A stretch of 64,000 nucleotides of DNA from NCBI GenBank assembly GCA_016789305.1, contig JAEURJ010000009.1, positions 186,001-250,000 of the forward strand. Direction: 5' to 3'. The stretch comes from Anaerolineales bacterium (GTDB lineage: Bacteria; Chloroflexota; Anaerolineae; Anaerolineales; Villigracilaceae). Below are positions 1 to 8,755 of the stretch, piece after piece. Within the stretch, counting starts at the first letter, position 1. The number at the start of each line of letters is the position of its first letter. Made by a program: the position numbers and the translations under genes. Under the pieces are notes generated by a model. That model was not told the origin of the DNA, did not search any database, and worked only from the letters and a program-made list of their open reading frames with translations.

Positions 1-339
1 TTCATATTGAATCCCTGCTTCAGCCAAAGCTTGGCATTCCTCCCCACCGCGCCCAAAGACAAATGGATCACCGCCTTTGAGGCGAACAACCACTTTTCCT
101 TCTTTGGCTTTCTCGATCAATAGATCGTTGATTTCCTTTTGAGAACGGCGATGTCGCTTCGGCTCCTTGCCAACATCGATCAACTCAGCATGAGAGGGTG
201 CTTCATTCAAAAGCTCCGGAGAGGAAAGTCGGTCATACAAAACTACATCTGCGCGGCGCAGACTGTTCAATCCCTTGACCGTGATGAGGCCCGGGTCACC
301 CGGTCCGCCGCCGACGATGTAGACAATGCCGTTAGACAT
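1..339 (-). CDS. cobA: Uroporphyrinogen-III C-methyltransferase, 5' part (cut by left edge)
   Basis: This cytoplasmic enzyme transfers two methyl groups from SAM to uroporphyrinogen III, making precorrin-2 on the way to siroheme. Only the first 113 codons lie in the window. The family glycine-rich motif GGGPGDPGL is at residues 10-18 and [14 protein letters not shown] at 88-101, both typical of SUMT. Its ATG overlaps the stop of the 193-aa gene by 8 nt, so translation is probably coupled. Siroheme is the cofactor of the sulfite/nitrite reductase encoded first in the same unit, which explains the grouping. A C-terminal fusion (for example a uroporphyrinogen synthase domain) cannot be excluded because the gene is incomplete. 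Confidence 0.9.
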   Translation of the reverse strand, partial: MSNGIVYIVGGGPGDPGLITVKGLNSLRRADVVLYDRLSSPELLNEAPSHAELIDVGKEPKRHRRSQKEINDLLIEKAKEGKVVVRLKGGDPFVFGRGGEECQALAEAGIQYE

Positions 340-913
340 GAGCCGTTTCCAATGAAACAGTTTTGAGAAGCGTCTCCACATCGAAACGAGTCGCTGCTTT
401 GATCTCAACTGTAAACCGTTCGCGCGGATCGGTCTTGTAACTGAGTTCATATTTTGTGCCGCCGTAGAACCTGTCAAAGAACGCTCGCAATTCCGGCTCA
501 AGCGCCACAAAGGATTCGGTTGTGTTCGGCACCAGCAGGCGGTCGTTGATCAGCACCTGTATTTCGCGCGTGTTGAACTGTAGGCCCTTTTCCTTTTCCA
601 GCAATTTAGCCACAGTCAGAGTTGCACGCGCCGCCTGCGCAAGTTTTTCCTGGGTTGTGCCTTCAAGTTGTTTCTTGCGGTTGTACAGTAGTCCCAGCCG
701 GCCGGCGCGATTATCCAGGCTGTAATCGGCTTCATGACCGATCAACAGCATCCCTGGGCCGTGATGTACCTGCAAATAATCTGCAACATCGACCAGCAGT
801 TCATCGAGCACCTGTTGTTGGATCCAGGTATTGAACACAGCGTAGTACTCCGCAAGGTTTACCGATTGTGGATCTTCAATAAAAAGTTTGAAATTGATAT
901 GTTGTACATTCAT
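332..913 (-). CDS. Uncharacterised 193-aa protein between sulfite reductase and siroheme methyltransferase
   Basis: I do not recognise this protein. It is soluble, with no signal peptide or membrane segment, and has a mixed charged composition; the C-terminal third ([20 protein letters not shown]) looks like alternating beta strands. It lies 11 nt after the reductase stop and overlaps the methyltransferase start by 8 nt, so all three are almost certainly one transcript. Context suggests a role in siroheme delivery, sulfur assimilation or reductase maturation, but that is inference from position only. The residues HHGPG near position 52 are the only obvious candidate metal or nucleotide contacts, and no Cys is present for an iron-sulfur cluster. 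Confidence 0.75.
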   Translation of the reverse strand: MNVQHINFKLFIEDPQSVNLAEYYAVFNTWIQQQVLDELLVDVADYLQVHHGPGMLLIGHEADYSLDNRAGRLGLLYNRKKQLEGTTQEKLAQAARATLTVAKLLEKEKGLQFNTREIQVLINDRLLVPNTTESFVALEPELRAFFDRFYGGTKYELSYKTDPRERFTVEIKAATRFDVETLLKTVSLETAHV

Positions 914-924
914 TTCGGTTTCCT

Positions 925-3216
925 TTATTGCGATTTACCGGGCAATACATTCAAGGTTGATTTCGCCGCCAGCAGCTTGCCGTAGCAAGCGTGCGCTGCC
1001 TCGATCACCAATTGCGCCTCTTCCACACGTCGATGTGCTTCATCAGATGTATAAGGTTCATTTACTTTTTCATGGGCACGCAGGAAATAATGTCCAAACT
1101 TTCCGCCCGCGTATTGATCCCAAAATAATTTTGTGTCGTAGAAGCGTGTGCGGAATTCTTCGACAATGCGGTCGGGTTCGTTTGGTACATCGTAGAACTG
1201 CTCTTCAACCAAAGTCTTTGCCGCCTGCAGCATGGATGCATAGGCCAATTCACCGGCTTGCTGATACGAATTCTGATCCAATGCAAGTTGTGCTTCAAAA
1301 ACCTTTCGCTCTGCAGCAGCGAGACCAAACTCCGCATGCGAAACAACTTCGCCGGCACACTCCCCCACGCCGATGTCGCCAATCGTGAACTCTCGGCTAT
1401 CCCCCCAATCGGTATAAATAGTCGGATCCACATCATGGGACGGAATGCTGGTCAGATCGTTCATCATGTTCTTGATCTCGGCCTTGCCCACGCGCTGGAT
1501 GAATGCCTGAAACGATTCACTCTTTTGACGTTCCGCCACATACCGACCTGTAAGCCGTTCCACAACTATCGGGATTCGTTTCGCGGGAATAGCTCCCACT
1601 GCAAGTCCGTATGAACCGCCGTTGTGAGTCCAATCGCCGCCCAAGACAACTTGAAAATGCGGAACGGTGTAATTCCCTGAATGACGACTGACGCCATAAA
1701 ATCCGAGATCAGCGAGGTGGTGTTGTCCGCATGAATTGAAACAACCACTGACTTTGATATGCAGATTCTGTACGGCTTCATCCATCGTGTGACTCTTCTC
1801 GGCCAACCTCTGACGTAATTCACTGGCCAGCCCACGGGAAGCGGAAATTCCAAGTTTGCAGGTATCCGTGCCCGGGCAGGAGGTCACATCAACGATGGTG
1901 CCGGCGCCGGGAGCGCCCAACCCGATCGCCTCCAATGCAGCATGGACCTCAGGCAGGTCGCCTTCACTGACCCAGCGAAGGACAATGTTCTGATCCACGG
2001 TGGTGCGGACGGTCCCTTTGGTGAAGCGGCGGGCGATGTCTGCAAGGGAGCGCAATTGATCGGCCGTGATGTCACCCAACGGCAATGCGATTGTCGCGGT
2101 CACATAGCCCGCCTGTCTCTGGTGCAAGATGTTGGTCTTGTACCAGCGTTGGAAAGATTCCGTTCGTGGCGAATCAACCAACGGCTGGGACGGGCGAAGC
2201 GGTGTTTCGTCCGTGGCATGGATCTCGGCCAGATATTCCGTCCAGCGCGGGTCGTATGGAAGTGTGGCGCGTTCCTCAAGTACGAGGCGTTTGAATTCTT
2301 CGATGCCAAGTTGGGCAATTAGAAATTTGATGCGCGCGCGATTCCTATTTTTCTTTTCGCCAAGTTTTGCGAACACACGCGAGATGGCCTGTGAGGTGGG
2401 AAGCAACTCTTCTTCGGGAAGAAAATCAGTGAACAACTTAGCCTGATGAGGCACCGTGCCCAGCCCGCCGCCGATGTATAACTCGAAGCCGCGCTTTTCA
2501 ACGCCATCCACAATTCGTTTGGCGGCGATCACACCCATATCATGCATGTTGACCAATCCGCAGGCTTCGTCTTTGCAGCCGGAGAATGCCACTTTGAATT
2601 TGCGTCCAAAATCCTGTACATCGGGATGACCCAATAAAAAGAAGGCAAGACCCTTTGCGTATGGCGTGACATCAAACGATTCTGTGGAACACACGCCGGA
2701 GAAAGGACAGGCCGTCACGTTGCGTACGGAGTTACCACAAGCTTCACGAGTCGTGATTCCCACGGCGGCGAGGCGGCGCATCAATGCAGGCGTATCTTCG
2801 ATATGCACAAAATGCAGTTGAAAATCCTGGCGGGTGGTGACGTGTGCGATGCCATCCGCATACTCCTCGGCGAGTTCCGCCATCACTTCCAGTTGTTCGG
2901 GGTTCATCCCGCCGAACGGAACCTTGATGCGTTCCATACCGGGCGCATCCCAAACCGTGTTGGGACCCTTGGTTAAATCGGTTGAGCTGGAAGGGAATGG
3001 CAGAATCTGCGTTTCCTTTCCATTCCAACGCTGTCCATTATCGTATCGTTGACCATATGCGCCCCGGCGCAGACGAGTCTCGGCAAATAATTTCTCATCC
3101 ATCCTGCCTTGCTTGCGTAACTCGATCTCGGTTTCATAGATCTCGATCTCTCGCACAAGATCCGGCAATGGACTCTCGAGCGGTCGTTCACGCCATAAAC
3201 TGTTACTAGCCTTCAT
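925..3216 (-). CDS. sir: Ferredoxin-type sulfite/nitrite reductase with C-terminal helical extension
   Basis: This is a siroheme/[4Fe-4S] reductase that converts sulfite to sulfide (or nitrite to ammonia) with six electrons from ferredoxin. Two sulfite-reductase half repeats are visible: RNVTACPFSG (165-174) in the first and the cluster ligands C447, C453, C492 and C496 (TSCPGTDTC, SGCFNSC) in the second. Beyond about residue 612 there is a roughly 145-residue helical extension that the usual ferredoxin enzymes lack; it vaguely resembles a HEPN-like bundle. The start is supported by AGAGAGGTGACC upstream. A cysteine-rich leader peptide in front argues for an assimilatory sulfite reductase over a nitrite reductase; sequence alone does not decide the substrate. 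Confidence 0.9.
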   Translation of the reverse strand: MKASNSLWRERPLESPLPDLVREIEIYETEIELRKQGRMDEKLFAETRLRRGAYGQRYDNGQRWNGKETQILPFPSSSTDLTKGPNTVWDAPGMERIKVPFGGMNPEQLEVMAELAEEYADGIAHVTTRQDFQLHFVHIEDTPALMRRLAAVGITTREACGNSVRNVTACPFSGVCSTESFDVTPYAKGLAFFLLGHPDVQDFGRKFKVAFSGCKDEACGLVNMHDMGVIAAKRIVDGVEKRGFELYIGGGLGTVPHQAKLFTDFLPEEELLPTSQAISRVFAKLGEKKNRNRARIKFLIAQLGIEEFKRLVLEERATLPYDPRWTEYLAEIHATDETPLRPSQPLVDSPRTESFQRWYKTNILHQRQAGYVTATIALPLGDITADQLRSLADIARRFTKGTVRTTVDQNIVLRWVSEGDLPEVHAALEAIGLGAPGAGTIVDVTSCPGTDTCKLGISASRGLASELRQRLAEKSHTMDEAVQNLHIKVSGCFNSCGQHHLADLGFYGVSRHSGNYTVPHFQVVLGGDWTHNGGSYGLAVGAIPAKRIPIVVERLTGRYVAERQKSESFQAFIQRVGKAEIKNMMNDLTSIPSHDVDPTIYTDWGDSREFTIGDIGVGECAGEVVSHAEFGLAAAERKVFEAQLALDQNSYQQAGELAYASMLQAAKTLVEEQFYDVPNEPDRIVEEFRTRFYDTKLFWDQYAGGKFGHYFLRAHEKVNEPYTSDEAHRRVEEAQLVIEAAHACYGKLLAAKSTLNVLPGKSQ

Positions 3217-3243
3217 AAGGTCACCTCTCTGAAAATGAATAAC

Positions 3244-3273
3244 AAAAAAAGCCCGGGGGGCCCGGACTTTTTT
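3244..3273 (-). terminator. Intrinsic terminator in the leader of the sulfite reductase gene
   Basis: On the minus strand a stem with arms AAAAAGTCCGGG and CCCGGGCTTTTT is followed by a U run, just 28 nt before the reductase start codon. It would end transcription before the gene. Because the A and T runs flank both sides it could also work for the opposite strand, but no plus-strand gene leads into it. Its 5' arm can instead pair with sequence at the end of the preceding hairpin (3285-3325), giving an antiterminator. Confidence 0.85.
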
Positions 3274-3284
3274 GCAAAAAAATT

Positions 3285-3325
3285 ACCGGTGAACCCTTCT
3301 CCGCCTGGGAGAACTGTTCACCGGT
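3285..3325 (-). promoter_or_regulatory. Anti-antiterminator hairpin of the cysteine attenuator
   Basis: The minus strand holds a near-perfect hairpin with outer arms ACCGGTGAAC and GTTCACCGGT and inner arms GTTCTCC/GGAGAA. When formed, it locks up the CCGG at its 3' end. When that CCGG is free it can pair with the CCGG of the terminator's 5' arm, with TTTTTT pairing AAAAAA in between, which destroys the terminator. The hairpin's 5' arm TGAACAGTTC can itself be captured by GAGCTGTTCA within the leader peptide ORF (ten pairs, one G-U). The three structures form a consistent switch. Pairings were read by eye, not folded by program. Confidence 0.7.
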
Positions 3326-3350
3326 ATTGGCCTTTTAGGTATATTTGTGT

Positions 3351-3413
3351 TTAGTTGCGGCCTGAGATAACGTGTTGAACAGCTCCCTGTGTTGTACAAC
3401 AACACAGACACAT
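3351..3413 (-). CDS. Cysteine-rich leader peptide (20 aa) upstream of sulfite reductase
   Basis: A 20-codon ORF begins MCLCCCTTQGAV; four of the first six codons are TGT (Cys). It lies between a consensus promoter (3471-3498) and a terminator-containing leader before the reductase, the layout of a ribosome-mediated attenuator. A weak AAGG precedes the ATG. Stalling at scarce Cys codons would leave the downstream segment GAGCTGTTCA free to disrupt the hairpin at 3285-3325. Polycysteine leader ORFs that control cysteine operons are described in mycobacteria; this is an analogous arrangement. Expression of the peptide is inferred, not shown. Confidence 0.8.
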   Translation of the reverse strand: MCLCCCTTQGAVQHVISGRN

Positions 3414-3470
3414 ACAGGCCTTACATGTGCAGAGCATGGAAACAGTTAACATCGGCTTTTAATTGGCGTG

Positions 3471-3498
3471 ATTATATCGACTATGACCGATTTGTCAA
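3471..3498 (-). promoter_or_regulatory. Sigma70-type promoter of the sulfite reductase operon
   Basis: On the minus strand TTGACA (3498-3493) is separated by 16 nt from TATAAT (3476-3471), an almost perfect consensus. Initiation would fall near 3464, giving a ~50-nt 5' UTR before the leader peptide and a ~250-nt leader before the reductase. Confidence 0.85.
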
Positions 3499-3537
3499 TG
3501 ATCTGGATGGGTAATATCCGATATTCAGTTGGAGGCT

Positions 3538-4611
3538 TCATATTGATGAAGCACCATGTTTCTCCAACAGATTTTTCAATGTGGCTGTTAAGACTTCCAC
3601 CGCTTTGGCATATTCCTCCAATTCGATGTGTTCGTTCGGCGTATGATCCAATGCAGAATCACCGGGACCATACACCACAGCAGGACAATTCCATACCGGT
3701 GCGACGATGTTCAAATCCGCTGTGCCTGTCTTGTAAACAAACCGCGGCTCTCCTCCCTGTGACCTGATTCCGGTTAAGAACGCGCGCACCAGCGGTGTGT
3801 TTTTCTCACATCCCCACGCAGGGATGGCGAAGCCTGTGGGCTCGATCAGCGCTTCCTCTTTTACGATCTCATTCAGTCTTGCGTACCAATCTTCCGGCGA
3901 AACTTCCACAGGCAGACGAACACCCACTTTTAGCGTGGCTTGTTGTTCAAAGCCATCCTGATCGGAATCAATTCCGCGCAAAGTCAACAAGAGCTGGTCG
4001 AATATTTTTTTCCTGTCTTCGTTATATGAATTCACATGCGTTTTGATCTTTAACCAGAGATCCACGGCAATTTCGGCGGCAGTTTCTTCCCCGCTTGCCG
4101 TATGAGTCTGCTCGCGCTTGACGATCACGTTCGCCCAGGCACTGCCCTTGTATCCTAGCGCCATTCGGTCCCAATGATTCGGCTCGCCGATGATCGCAAA
4201 ATCAGGCTTGTATTGTTCCACGACAAAGCGTGCCCCTTCTGAGTTGCGTTCCTCTTCCACGGCGCCGATCACGACAAACTGCCAGCCGTTCTTTTTTCCA
4301 ACCTTTGCAACAGCATCTGCAAAACACGCCAATGGACCCTTCGCATCCGCCGATCCGCGGCCATACAAAATGCCATCATCTACATGAACCGCAATTTCGC
4401 CGGGCACGGTATCGATATGACCAAGCAAGATCACCTGCTTTGCTCCTTTGCCCATCACCCCAACCGCATTGCCTGCTTCATCAATATAGGCTTCGTCATA
4501 TCCAAGCGATTTCATTCGCTCGACCAACCACTGAACAGCTCCTCGTTCGCTTCCCGAAGGGCCGTATTGTGAAACCAATCCAATCAATGTTTCAGCGTTT
4601 GACTCACTCAT
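3538..4611 (-). CDS. lysK: [LysW]-ornithine/lysine hydrolase (M20 metallopeptidase)
   Basis: This releases ornithine from the carrier protein LysW in the last carrier-bound step of the pathway; by family it may also accept LysW-lysine. It is an M20-type zinc peptidase of 357 aa. The first metal motif GHIDTVPG gives H65 and D67, D89 is in GRGSADAKG, and E119-E120 lie in VEEERNSEG, matching the usual ligands and general base. The ATG overlaps the aminotransferase stop by 8 nt. It is the last gene of the arginine operon and replaces the acetylornithine deacetylase (ArgE) or ArgJ of the classical pathway. No clear terminator follows before the sulfite reductase promoter. Confidence 0.88.
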   Translation of the reverse strand: MSESNAETLIGLVSQYGPSGSERGAVQWLVERMKSLGYDEAYIDEAGNAVGVMGKGAKQVILLGHIDTVPGEIAVHVDDGILYGRGSADAKGPLACFADAVAKVGKKNGWQFVVIGAVEEERNSEGARFVVEQYKPDFAIIGEPNHWDRMALGYKGSAWANVIVKREQTHTASGEETAAEIAVDLWLKIKTHVNSYNEDRKKIFDQLLLTLRGIDSDQDGFEQQATLKVGVRLPVEVSPEDWYARLNEIVKEEALIEPTGFAIPAWGCEKNTPLVRAFLTGIRSQGGEPRFVYKTGTADLNIVAPVWNCPAVVYGPGDSALDHTPNEHIELEEYAKAVEVLTATLKNLLEKHGASSI

Positions 4612-5782
4612 CAGCCTGCTCAGTGCCCAGCACTTCCGTTAACGCTTCCACCAAACGATCTATTTGTTCATAGGTAATGACCAACGGCGGCAGCAAACGG
4701 ATCACGGTCATACCTGCATTCAAGGCAATCACCTTCTTCGCTTGCAATGCCTTGATATACCCGGTCACCTTTTGTTTCATCTCGATGCCCACCATTAGGC
4801 CGATGCCGCGCACTTCCCGGATGTTGGGCGAATTGATCTCCGCCAACTTCTCCATCAAATACTTACCCTTGGCTTCTGCCTGGCCGGGCAGATCCTCTTC
4901 TTTAATAACATCCAACGCTGCATTCGCCGCGGCACAGGATAGCGGATTCCCGCCAAACGTCGAGCCATGCACGCCGGGTACGAGGTTCTTGATGTTCTTT
5001 CCGATCAAGACCGCGCCCATCGGCACCCCACCTGCCAGTGACTTGGCACAGGTCAACAGATCGGGAGTCACCCCATAATGTTGAATGGCAAACATTTTGC
5101 CGGTGCGCCCGAAGCCCGTTTGAATTTCATCGACGATCAGCAACGCGCCGCGTTCATCGCAAATTCTGCGAACCGCTTGTATATATTCGGCAGTTGCTGG
5201 ATATACACCGCCTTCGCCCTGCACCACTTCCAATATCACAGCGGCAGTTTCTTCATTCACTGCCTTCTCCATCGCTTCGATATTGTTATAGGCCACATGC
5301 GAAACTCCGGGCAAAAGCGGCTCAAAACCTTCGCGATATTTTTTATTGTACGTCGCGGAGAGCGAGCCGTAGGTCCTTCCATGGAACGCACGCATGGCAG
5401 CAATGAAGTTCTTGCGGCCCGTGGAAATGCGCGCAAATTTAAATGCCGCTTCCACCGCTTCTGTGCCAGAGTTACAAAAGAAGACTCGGTCCAACCCTGG
5501 GACCAAAGCAGTGATCTTCTCCATCAACTGCGCACGTTGATCATTGGGAAACGACTCGAACAATGTGATCAGCGTATTGGCCTGCTTATAGAGCGCCTCG
5601 GCAATTTTCGGATGGGCATGACCGAGATTGGCAACGCCATGTCCCGACGAACAGTCCAAATATTCCACGCCATCGGCGTCAAACAAGGATGCACCCTGTC
5701 CGCGCACGATGGTGAGCGTTTGTTTGGCATACACGCCAGAGGTGTGTTGATTTTCGATCTCGATAATTTCGTTTGCGTTCAT
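4604..5782 (-). CDS. argD: [LysW]-glutamate semialdehyde aminotransferase (class III, PLP)
   Basis: This is a PLP-dependent class III aminotransferase of the acetylornithine/LysJ family. It converts LysW-bound glutamate semialdehyde to LysW-ornithine using glutamate as amino donor. The lysine that binds PLP is in TCAKSLAGGVPMGAV, and FCNSGTEAVEAAFK is the phosphate-binding region. I chose the ATG at 5782 (MNANEII), which leaves a 2-nt gap from argB; an in-frame ATG 15 nt upstream (5797) would overlap argB, and neither has a strong ribosome site. Specificity for the LysW form is inferred from the operon, which also has LysW, ArgX and LysK. Confidence 0.9.
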   Translation of the reverse strand: MNANEIIEIENQHTSGVYAKQTLTIVRGQGASLFDADGVEYLDCSSGHGVANLGHAHPKIAEALYKQANTLITLFESFPNDQRAQLMEKITALVPGLDRVFFCNSGTEAVEAAFKFARISTGRKNFIAAMRAFHGRTYGSLSATYNKKYREGFEPLLPGVSHVAYNNIEAMEKAVNEETAAVILEVVQGEGGVYPATAEYIQAVRRICDERGALLIVDEIQTGFGRTGKMFAIQHYGVTPDLLTCAKSLAGGVPMGAVLIGKNIKNLVPGVHGSTFGGNPLSCAAANAALDVIKEEDLPGQAEAKGKYLMEKLAEINSPNIREVRGIGLMVGIEMKQKVTGYIKALQAKKVIALNAGMTVIRLLPPLVITYEQIDRLVEALTEVLGTEQADE

Positions 5783-5784
5783 AT

Positions 5785-6609
5785 TTATGCTGTGCATTGA
5801 ATGACGGTTCCGTTTCCTGCCAGGGCATTTGAAATGGGATTTTGGATGCGACCATCTGCGATGATCACGCGACTCACGCCGCCTTTAAGCGCTTCTTCCG
5901 CGCCTAGTACTTTTTTCTTCATGCGACCCTGCGCCGCTTCTGTTGCCGCCGGGAGTTGACTCTGCGACAGCAGCCGAATGAGGGTCGATTCGTCCGGGAA
6001 ATTCTTCATCAACCCTGGCACTGCCGTGAGCAATAATAAATTCTCTGCCTTGAGTGCAGAGGCCACCATCGCCGCTGCGCGATCTGCGTCTACGTTCAGG
6101 GCCTCCCCTTTTTCGCTGACCGCCACCGGCGCGATCACCGGCAGATACCCTGCGTTCAACAACATTTGCAAGAGCTCACTGTTCACTGCATCGATCTTGC
6201 CCGTGTAATCGTCACGGATGATCTTGCGCTTGCCGTTCTCGATGCTTTGAATCGACTCTTTGCGCGTGGCTTGCATCAATTTGCCATCCAGGCCGCACAA
6301 CCCAAATGCATTGACTCCCAGCATTTGCAATTGCTCAGTCAACAAAGAATTCACTTTGCCATTGACCGCCATCAGAAAAATTTCCAGAGTCTTGCGGTCA
6401 GTATAACGTGAGGTGTATCCCGAAGGTGAGGTGACCATCTTCGGCGGCGTGCCGAGTCCATCGCCCAAGGCAGTTGCTTCCGCGGACCCGCCGTGGACGA
6501 AGACCAGCTTTTTTCCCTGCTTCAACAACTCAGCGGCATCGGCACAGATCGCGGAAAAATCCACGCCTTCCGTGCCGCCAAGTTTTACAACCGTGATTGA
6601 TTCAGTCAT
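5785..6609 (-). CDS. argB: [LysW]-glutamate kinase (amino-acid kinase family)
   Basis: This phosphorylates the gamma carboxylate of LysW-bound glutamate. The 274-aa protein has the kinase phosphate loop VVKLGG at the N terminus and HGGSAEATALGD, followed by VTSPSGYTSRYTD, a string characteristic of LysZ-type kinases; acetylglutamate kinases have a different sequence here. The C-terminal VDADRAAA and RMKKKV segments bind nucleotide. It follows argC after a 137-nt spacer filled with inverted repeats, the only large gap in the operon. No N-terminal arginine-sensing helix extension is visible, so classical allosteric control by arginine is unlikely; the leader attenuator may do that job. Confidence 0.9.
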   Translation of the reverse strand: MTESITVVKLGGTEGVDFSAICADAAELLKQGKKLVFVHGGSAEATALGDGLGTPPKMVTSPSGYTSRYTDRKTLEIFLMAVNGKVNSLLTEQLQMLGVNAFGLCGLDGKLMQATRKESIQSIENGKRKIIRDDYTGKIDAVNSELLQMLLNAGYLPVIAPVAVSEKGEALNVDADRAAAMVASALKAENLLLLTAVPGLMKNFPDESTLIRLLSQSQLPAATEAAQGRMKKKVLGAEEALKGGVSRVIIADGRIQNPISNALAGNGTVIQCTA

Positions 6610-6620
6610 TCATTCTCCAT

Positions 6621-6738
6621 CTTCGTCCTGAGCGGAGCAGTGCGTTCTCTGCACTGCGCAGACGAAGGACAAGTTTCAGATCAACTTCGCCCTTCGTCTT
6701 CACTCGGCACTGATGTGCCTCGTTCTGCTCAGGGCGAA
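6621..6738. repeat. Two adjacent hairpin elements between argC and argB
   Basis: The 137-nt gap between argC and argB holds two compound inverted repeats. The first has outer arms CTTCGTC (6621-6627) and GACGAAG (6661-6667) and inner arms GCAGTGC and GCACTGC. The second has outer arms TTCGCCCT (6686-6693) and AGGGCGAA (6731-6738) and inner arms GGCAC and GTGCC. Neither is followed by a U run, so they are not terminators. They look like REP-type insertions that could stabilise or process the polycistronic mRNA. Confidence 0.6.
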
Positions 6739-6746
6739 TGTATTTC

Positions 6747-7781
6747 TTAAATTGGGTGTAATCCTGGGAACTCCAAACCAAGCGTCTCATCCCAGCCCAT
6801 CATCAAATTCATGCACTGCACTGCGGAGCCCGATGCGCCCTTCATCAAATTATCGATCGCGCACATGGATACGATGTGACCGTTGCTTTCGTCGAGTTCA
6901 AAACCGAGGTCGGCGTAGTTGGAACCTGCCAAAATCTTGGGCTCAGGCACACGATAGATCCCGCGCTGTTCCTTCACAATACGGATGAAGGGATTTTCAT
7001 TGGCTGCTACACGATAGGCCTTCCACAAGTCTTTGGTGGTGACACCCTGTTTTACTTTTGCATGCGCCGTAGCCAACACACCGCGGACCAAATCTACAGC
7101 GGTCATGGTTAATGACACATTGGTCACGCCCATCTCTTGAATCACCTCGGCCGTATGGCGATGCCCAAAGGAGGAAAATGTGCGGATGACAGAAGCCCGC
7201 TCCGGGTGGTGTGAGGCGGAGTTTCCTTCCGCGCCGCCTTCCGACGAGCCCACTTTTAATTCGATAATAATGGATGAATTCAAGTCAATCAAATCCGCCT
7301 TGACCAAAGGCAGCAATGCAAGATTACTCGCGGTGGCATTACAGCCCACGCCGCTGATATGGCTTGCTGTTGCCATCTCCGCACGATGCAGTTCAGGAAG
7401 TCCATAGACAAATTTACTTAACCATGCAGGTGCAGCATGTTTTTCGCCGTACCATTTTTCATAAAAAGCTTCATCGCGCAAGCGGAAGTCTGCTGCGAGA
7501 TCGATGATCTTTGTCCCAAGCTTTGCATACTCTTCAATATTATGTTGCGCCTGTCCATGCGGTTGCGCGAGGAACAAAATATCGACAGGTTCAAGCTGTG
7601 AAGGATCGCTGAACTTTAACTGCGTACGCTTTCGCAAGTTGGGATGGGTCTGATAGACATACTCCCCCATTCGTGAACGCGAAGTGACTTGCTTCACTTC
7701 AACATTTGGATGATCCAGCAACAATCGCAATAATTCGCCGCCGCCGTATCCCGAACCGCCAATGATCGATGCACTGGTCAT
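6747..7781 (-). CDS. argC: [LysW]-glutamyl-phosphate reductase
   Basis: This NADPH-dependent reductase makes LysW-bound glutamate semialdehyde from the acyl phosphate. The 344-aa protein opens with the Rossmann motif GGSGYGGGELLR (8-19) and has the catalytic cysteine C147 in SGVGCNAT, as in ArgC/LysY enzymes. The ATG overlaps the argF stop by one base (TAATG), a sign of translational coupling. The protein belongs to the pathway that carries intermediates on LysW rather than as N-acetyl derivatives; this substrate assignment comes from the neighbouring lysW, argX and lysK genes. Confidence 0.9.
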   Translation of the reverse strand: MTSASIIGGSGYGGGELLRLLLDHPNVEVKQVTSRSRMGEYVYQTHPNLRKRTQLKFSDPSQLEPVDILFLAQPHGQAQHNIEEYAKLGTKIIDLAADFRLRDEAFYEKWYGEKHAAPAWLSKFVYGLPELHRAEMATASHISGVGCNATASNLALLPLVKADLIDLNSSIIIELKVGSSEGGAEGNSASHHPERASVIRTFSSFGHRHTAEVIQEMGVTNVSLTMTAVDLVRGVLATAHAKVKQGVTTKDLWKAYRVAANENPFIRIVKEQRGIYRVPEPKILAGSNYADLGFELDESNGHIVSMCAIDNLMKGASGSAVQCMNLMMGWDETLGLEFPGLHPI

Positions 7782-8755
7782 TATGCGACTCCGAAAGCAC
7801 GCGCCAGAATGGCTTTTTGTGCATGCAGTCTGTTATGTGCCTGGGGGAAAAGCACAGAGCGTGGACCGTCGGCGACTTCGTCAGTGATCTCATGATTGCG
7901 ATGAGCCGGCAGGCAGTGCATCACAATGGCATCTCGATTCGCTTCACTCACCAGCTGATCATTGACCTGATAGGAAGCAAAATCTGCTTCGCGTTTTGCG
8001 GTTTCCTCTTCCTGTCCCATCGAAGTCCAGGTGTCGGTGTAAATGACATCCGCGCCTTTGACTGCGTCATGCGGATTATTGAAGAAAGATATCTCAGCAC
8101 CTGTCTCCTGCGTGATCTGCCGGGCGATCTCAACCGCATGAGGCGTGATCTCGTACCCAACAGGATTGGCGATCGTGAAGTTCCAACCCAGCTTGGCGCA
8201 GACATGCATCAACGAAACAGCTACATTGTTTCCATCCCCAATGTAAGTGACGTTCAAGCCTTTGGCTTTGCCAAACTTCTCCTGAATGGTCAATGCATCG
8301 GCGAGGGCCTGGCAGGGATGGTTGTAATCACTAAGGCCATTGATCACCGGTACACTCGCCCAATTGGCCAGCTCGAGAATATGCTCGTGGTCAAAGACAC
8401 GCGCCATGATCCCATGCACATAGCCGGATAACACACGCGCCACATCCGCAATGGACTCACGTTTGCCGAGACCGATCTCTGCAGGAGAAAGATACAACGC
8501 ATCGCCGCCGAGATGGCGCATGGCCATGTCAAACGAAACACGTGTACGAAGGCTGGGCTTCTGAAAGATCATGCCCAACACTTTTCCTTTTAAGACAGGC
8601 GGATTGCCGCCTTCCACATATTCCTTCTTCAAACTGATCGCCAGATCGAGCAGATCCTGGGTCTCAGCCGGAGAAAGGTCGGAGATATGCAGGAAGTCTT
8701 TTCTCATCGCAAATTCCTGACCGACAGTCGATTGCATAAATTGAGTGTTCATCAT
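7781..8755 (-). CDS. argF: Ornithine carbamoyltransferase
   Basis: This converts ornithine and carbamoyl phosphate to citrulline. The carbamoyl-phosphate motif SLRTR is at 68-72, and the ornithine-binding HCLPAHR lies near residue 275, followed by [11 protein letters not shown], all standard for the family. At 324 aa it is slightly long; translation could start instead at an internal ATG ([11 protein letters not shown], codon 17), which matches the usual family N terminus. The first ATG overlaps the argX stop (TAATG). Its place between argX and argC is decisive: it shows that the LysW genes here serve arginine rather than lysine. Confidence 0.92.
   Translation of the reverse strand: MMNTQFMQSTVGQEFAMRKDFLHISDLSPAETQDLLDLAISLKKEYVEGGNPPVLKGKVLGMIFQKPSLRTRVSFDMAMRHLGGDALYLSPAEIGLGKRESIADVARVLSGYVHGIMARVFDHEHILELANWASVPVINGLSDYNHPCQALADALTIQEKFGKAKGLNVTYIGDGNNVAVSLMHVCAKLGWNFTIANPVGYEITPHAVEIARQITQETGAEISFFNNPHDAVKGADVIYTDTWTSMGQEEETAKREADFASYQVNDQLVSEANRDAIVMHCLPAHRNHEITDEVADGPRSVLFPQAHNRLHAQKAILARAFGVA

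Noticed and set aside
888..1388. A 166-codon frame on the plus strand antisense to the reductase.
   Set aside because: It has no ribosome site or recognisable domain, and the opposite strand encodes a certain gene.
3217..3460. SAM or cobalamin riboswitch in front of sulfite reductase.
   Set aside because: None of the conserved core elements of these classes is visible, while the Cys-rich ORF and attenuator stems explain the leader.
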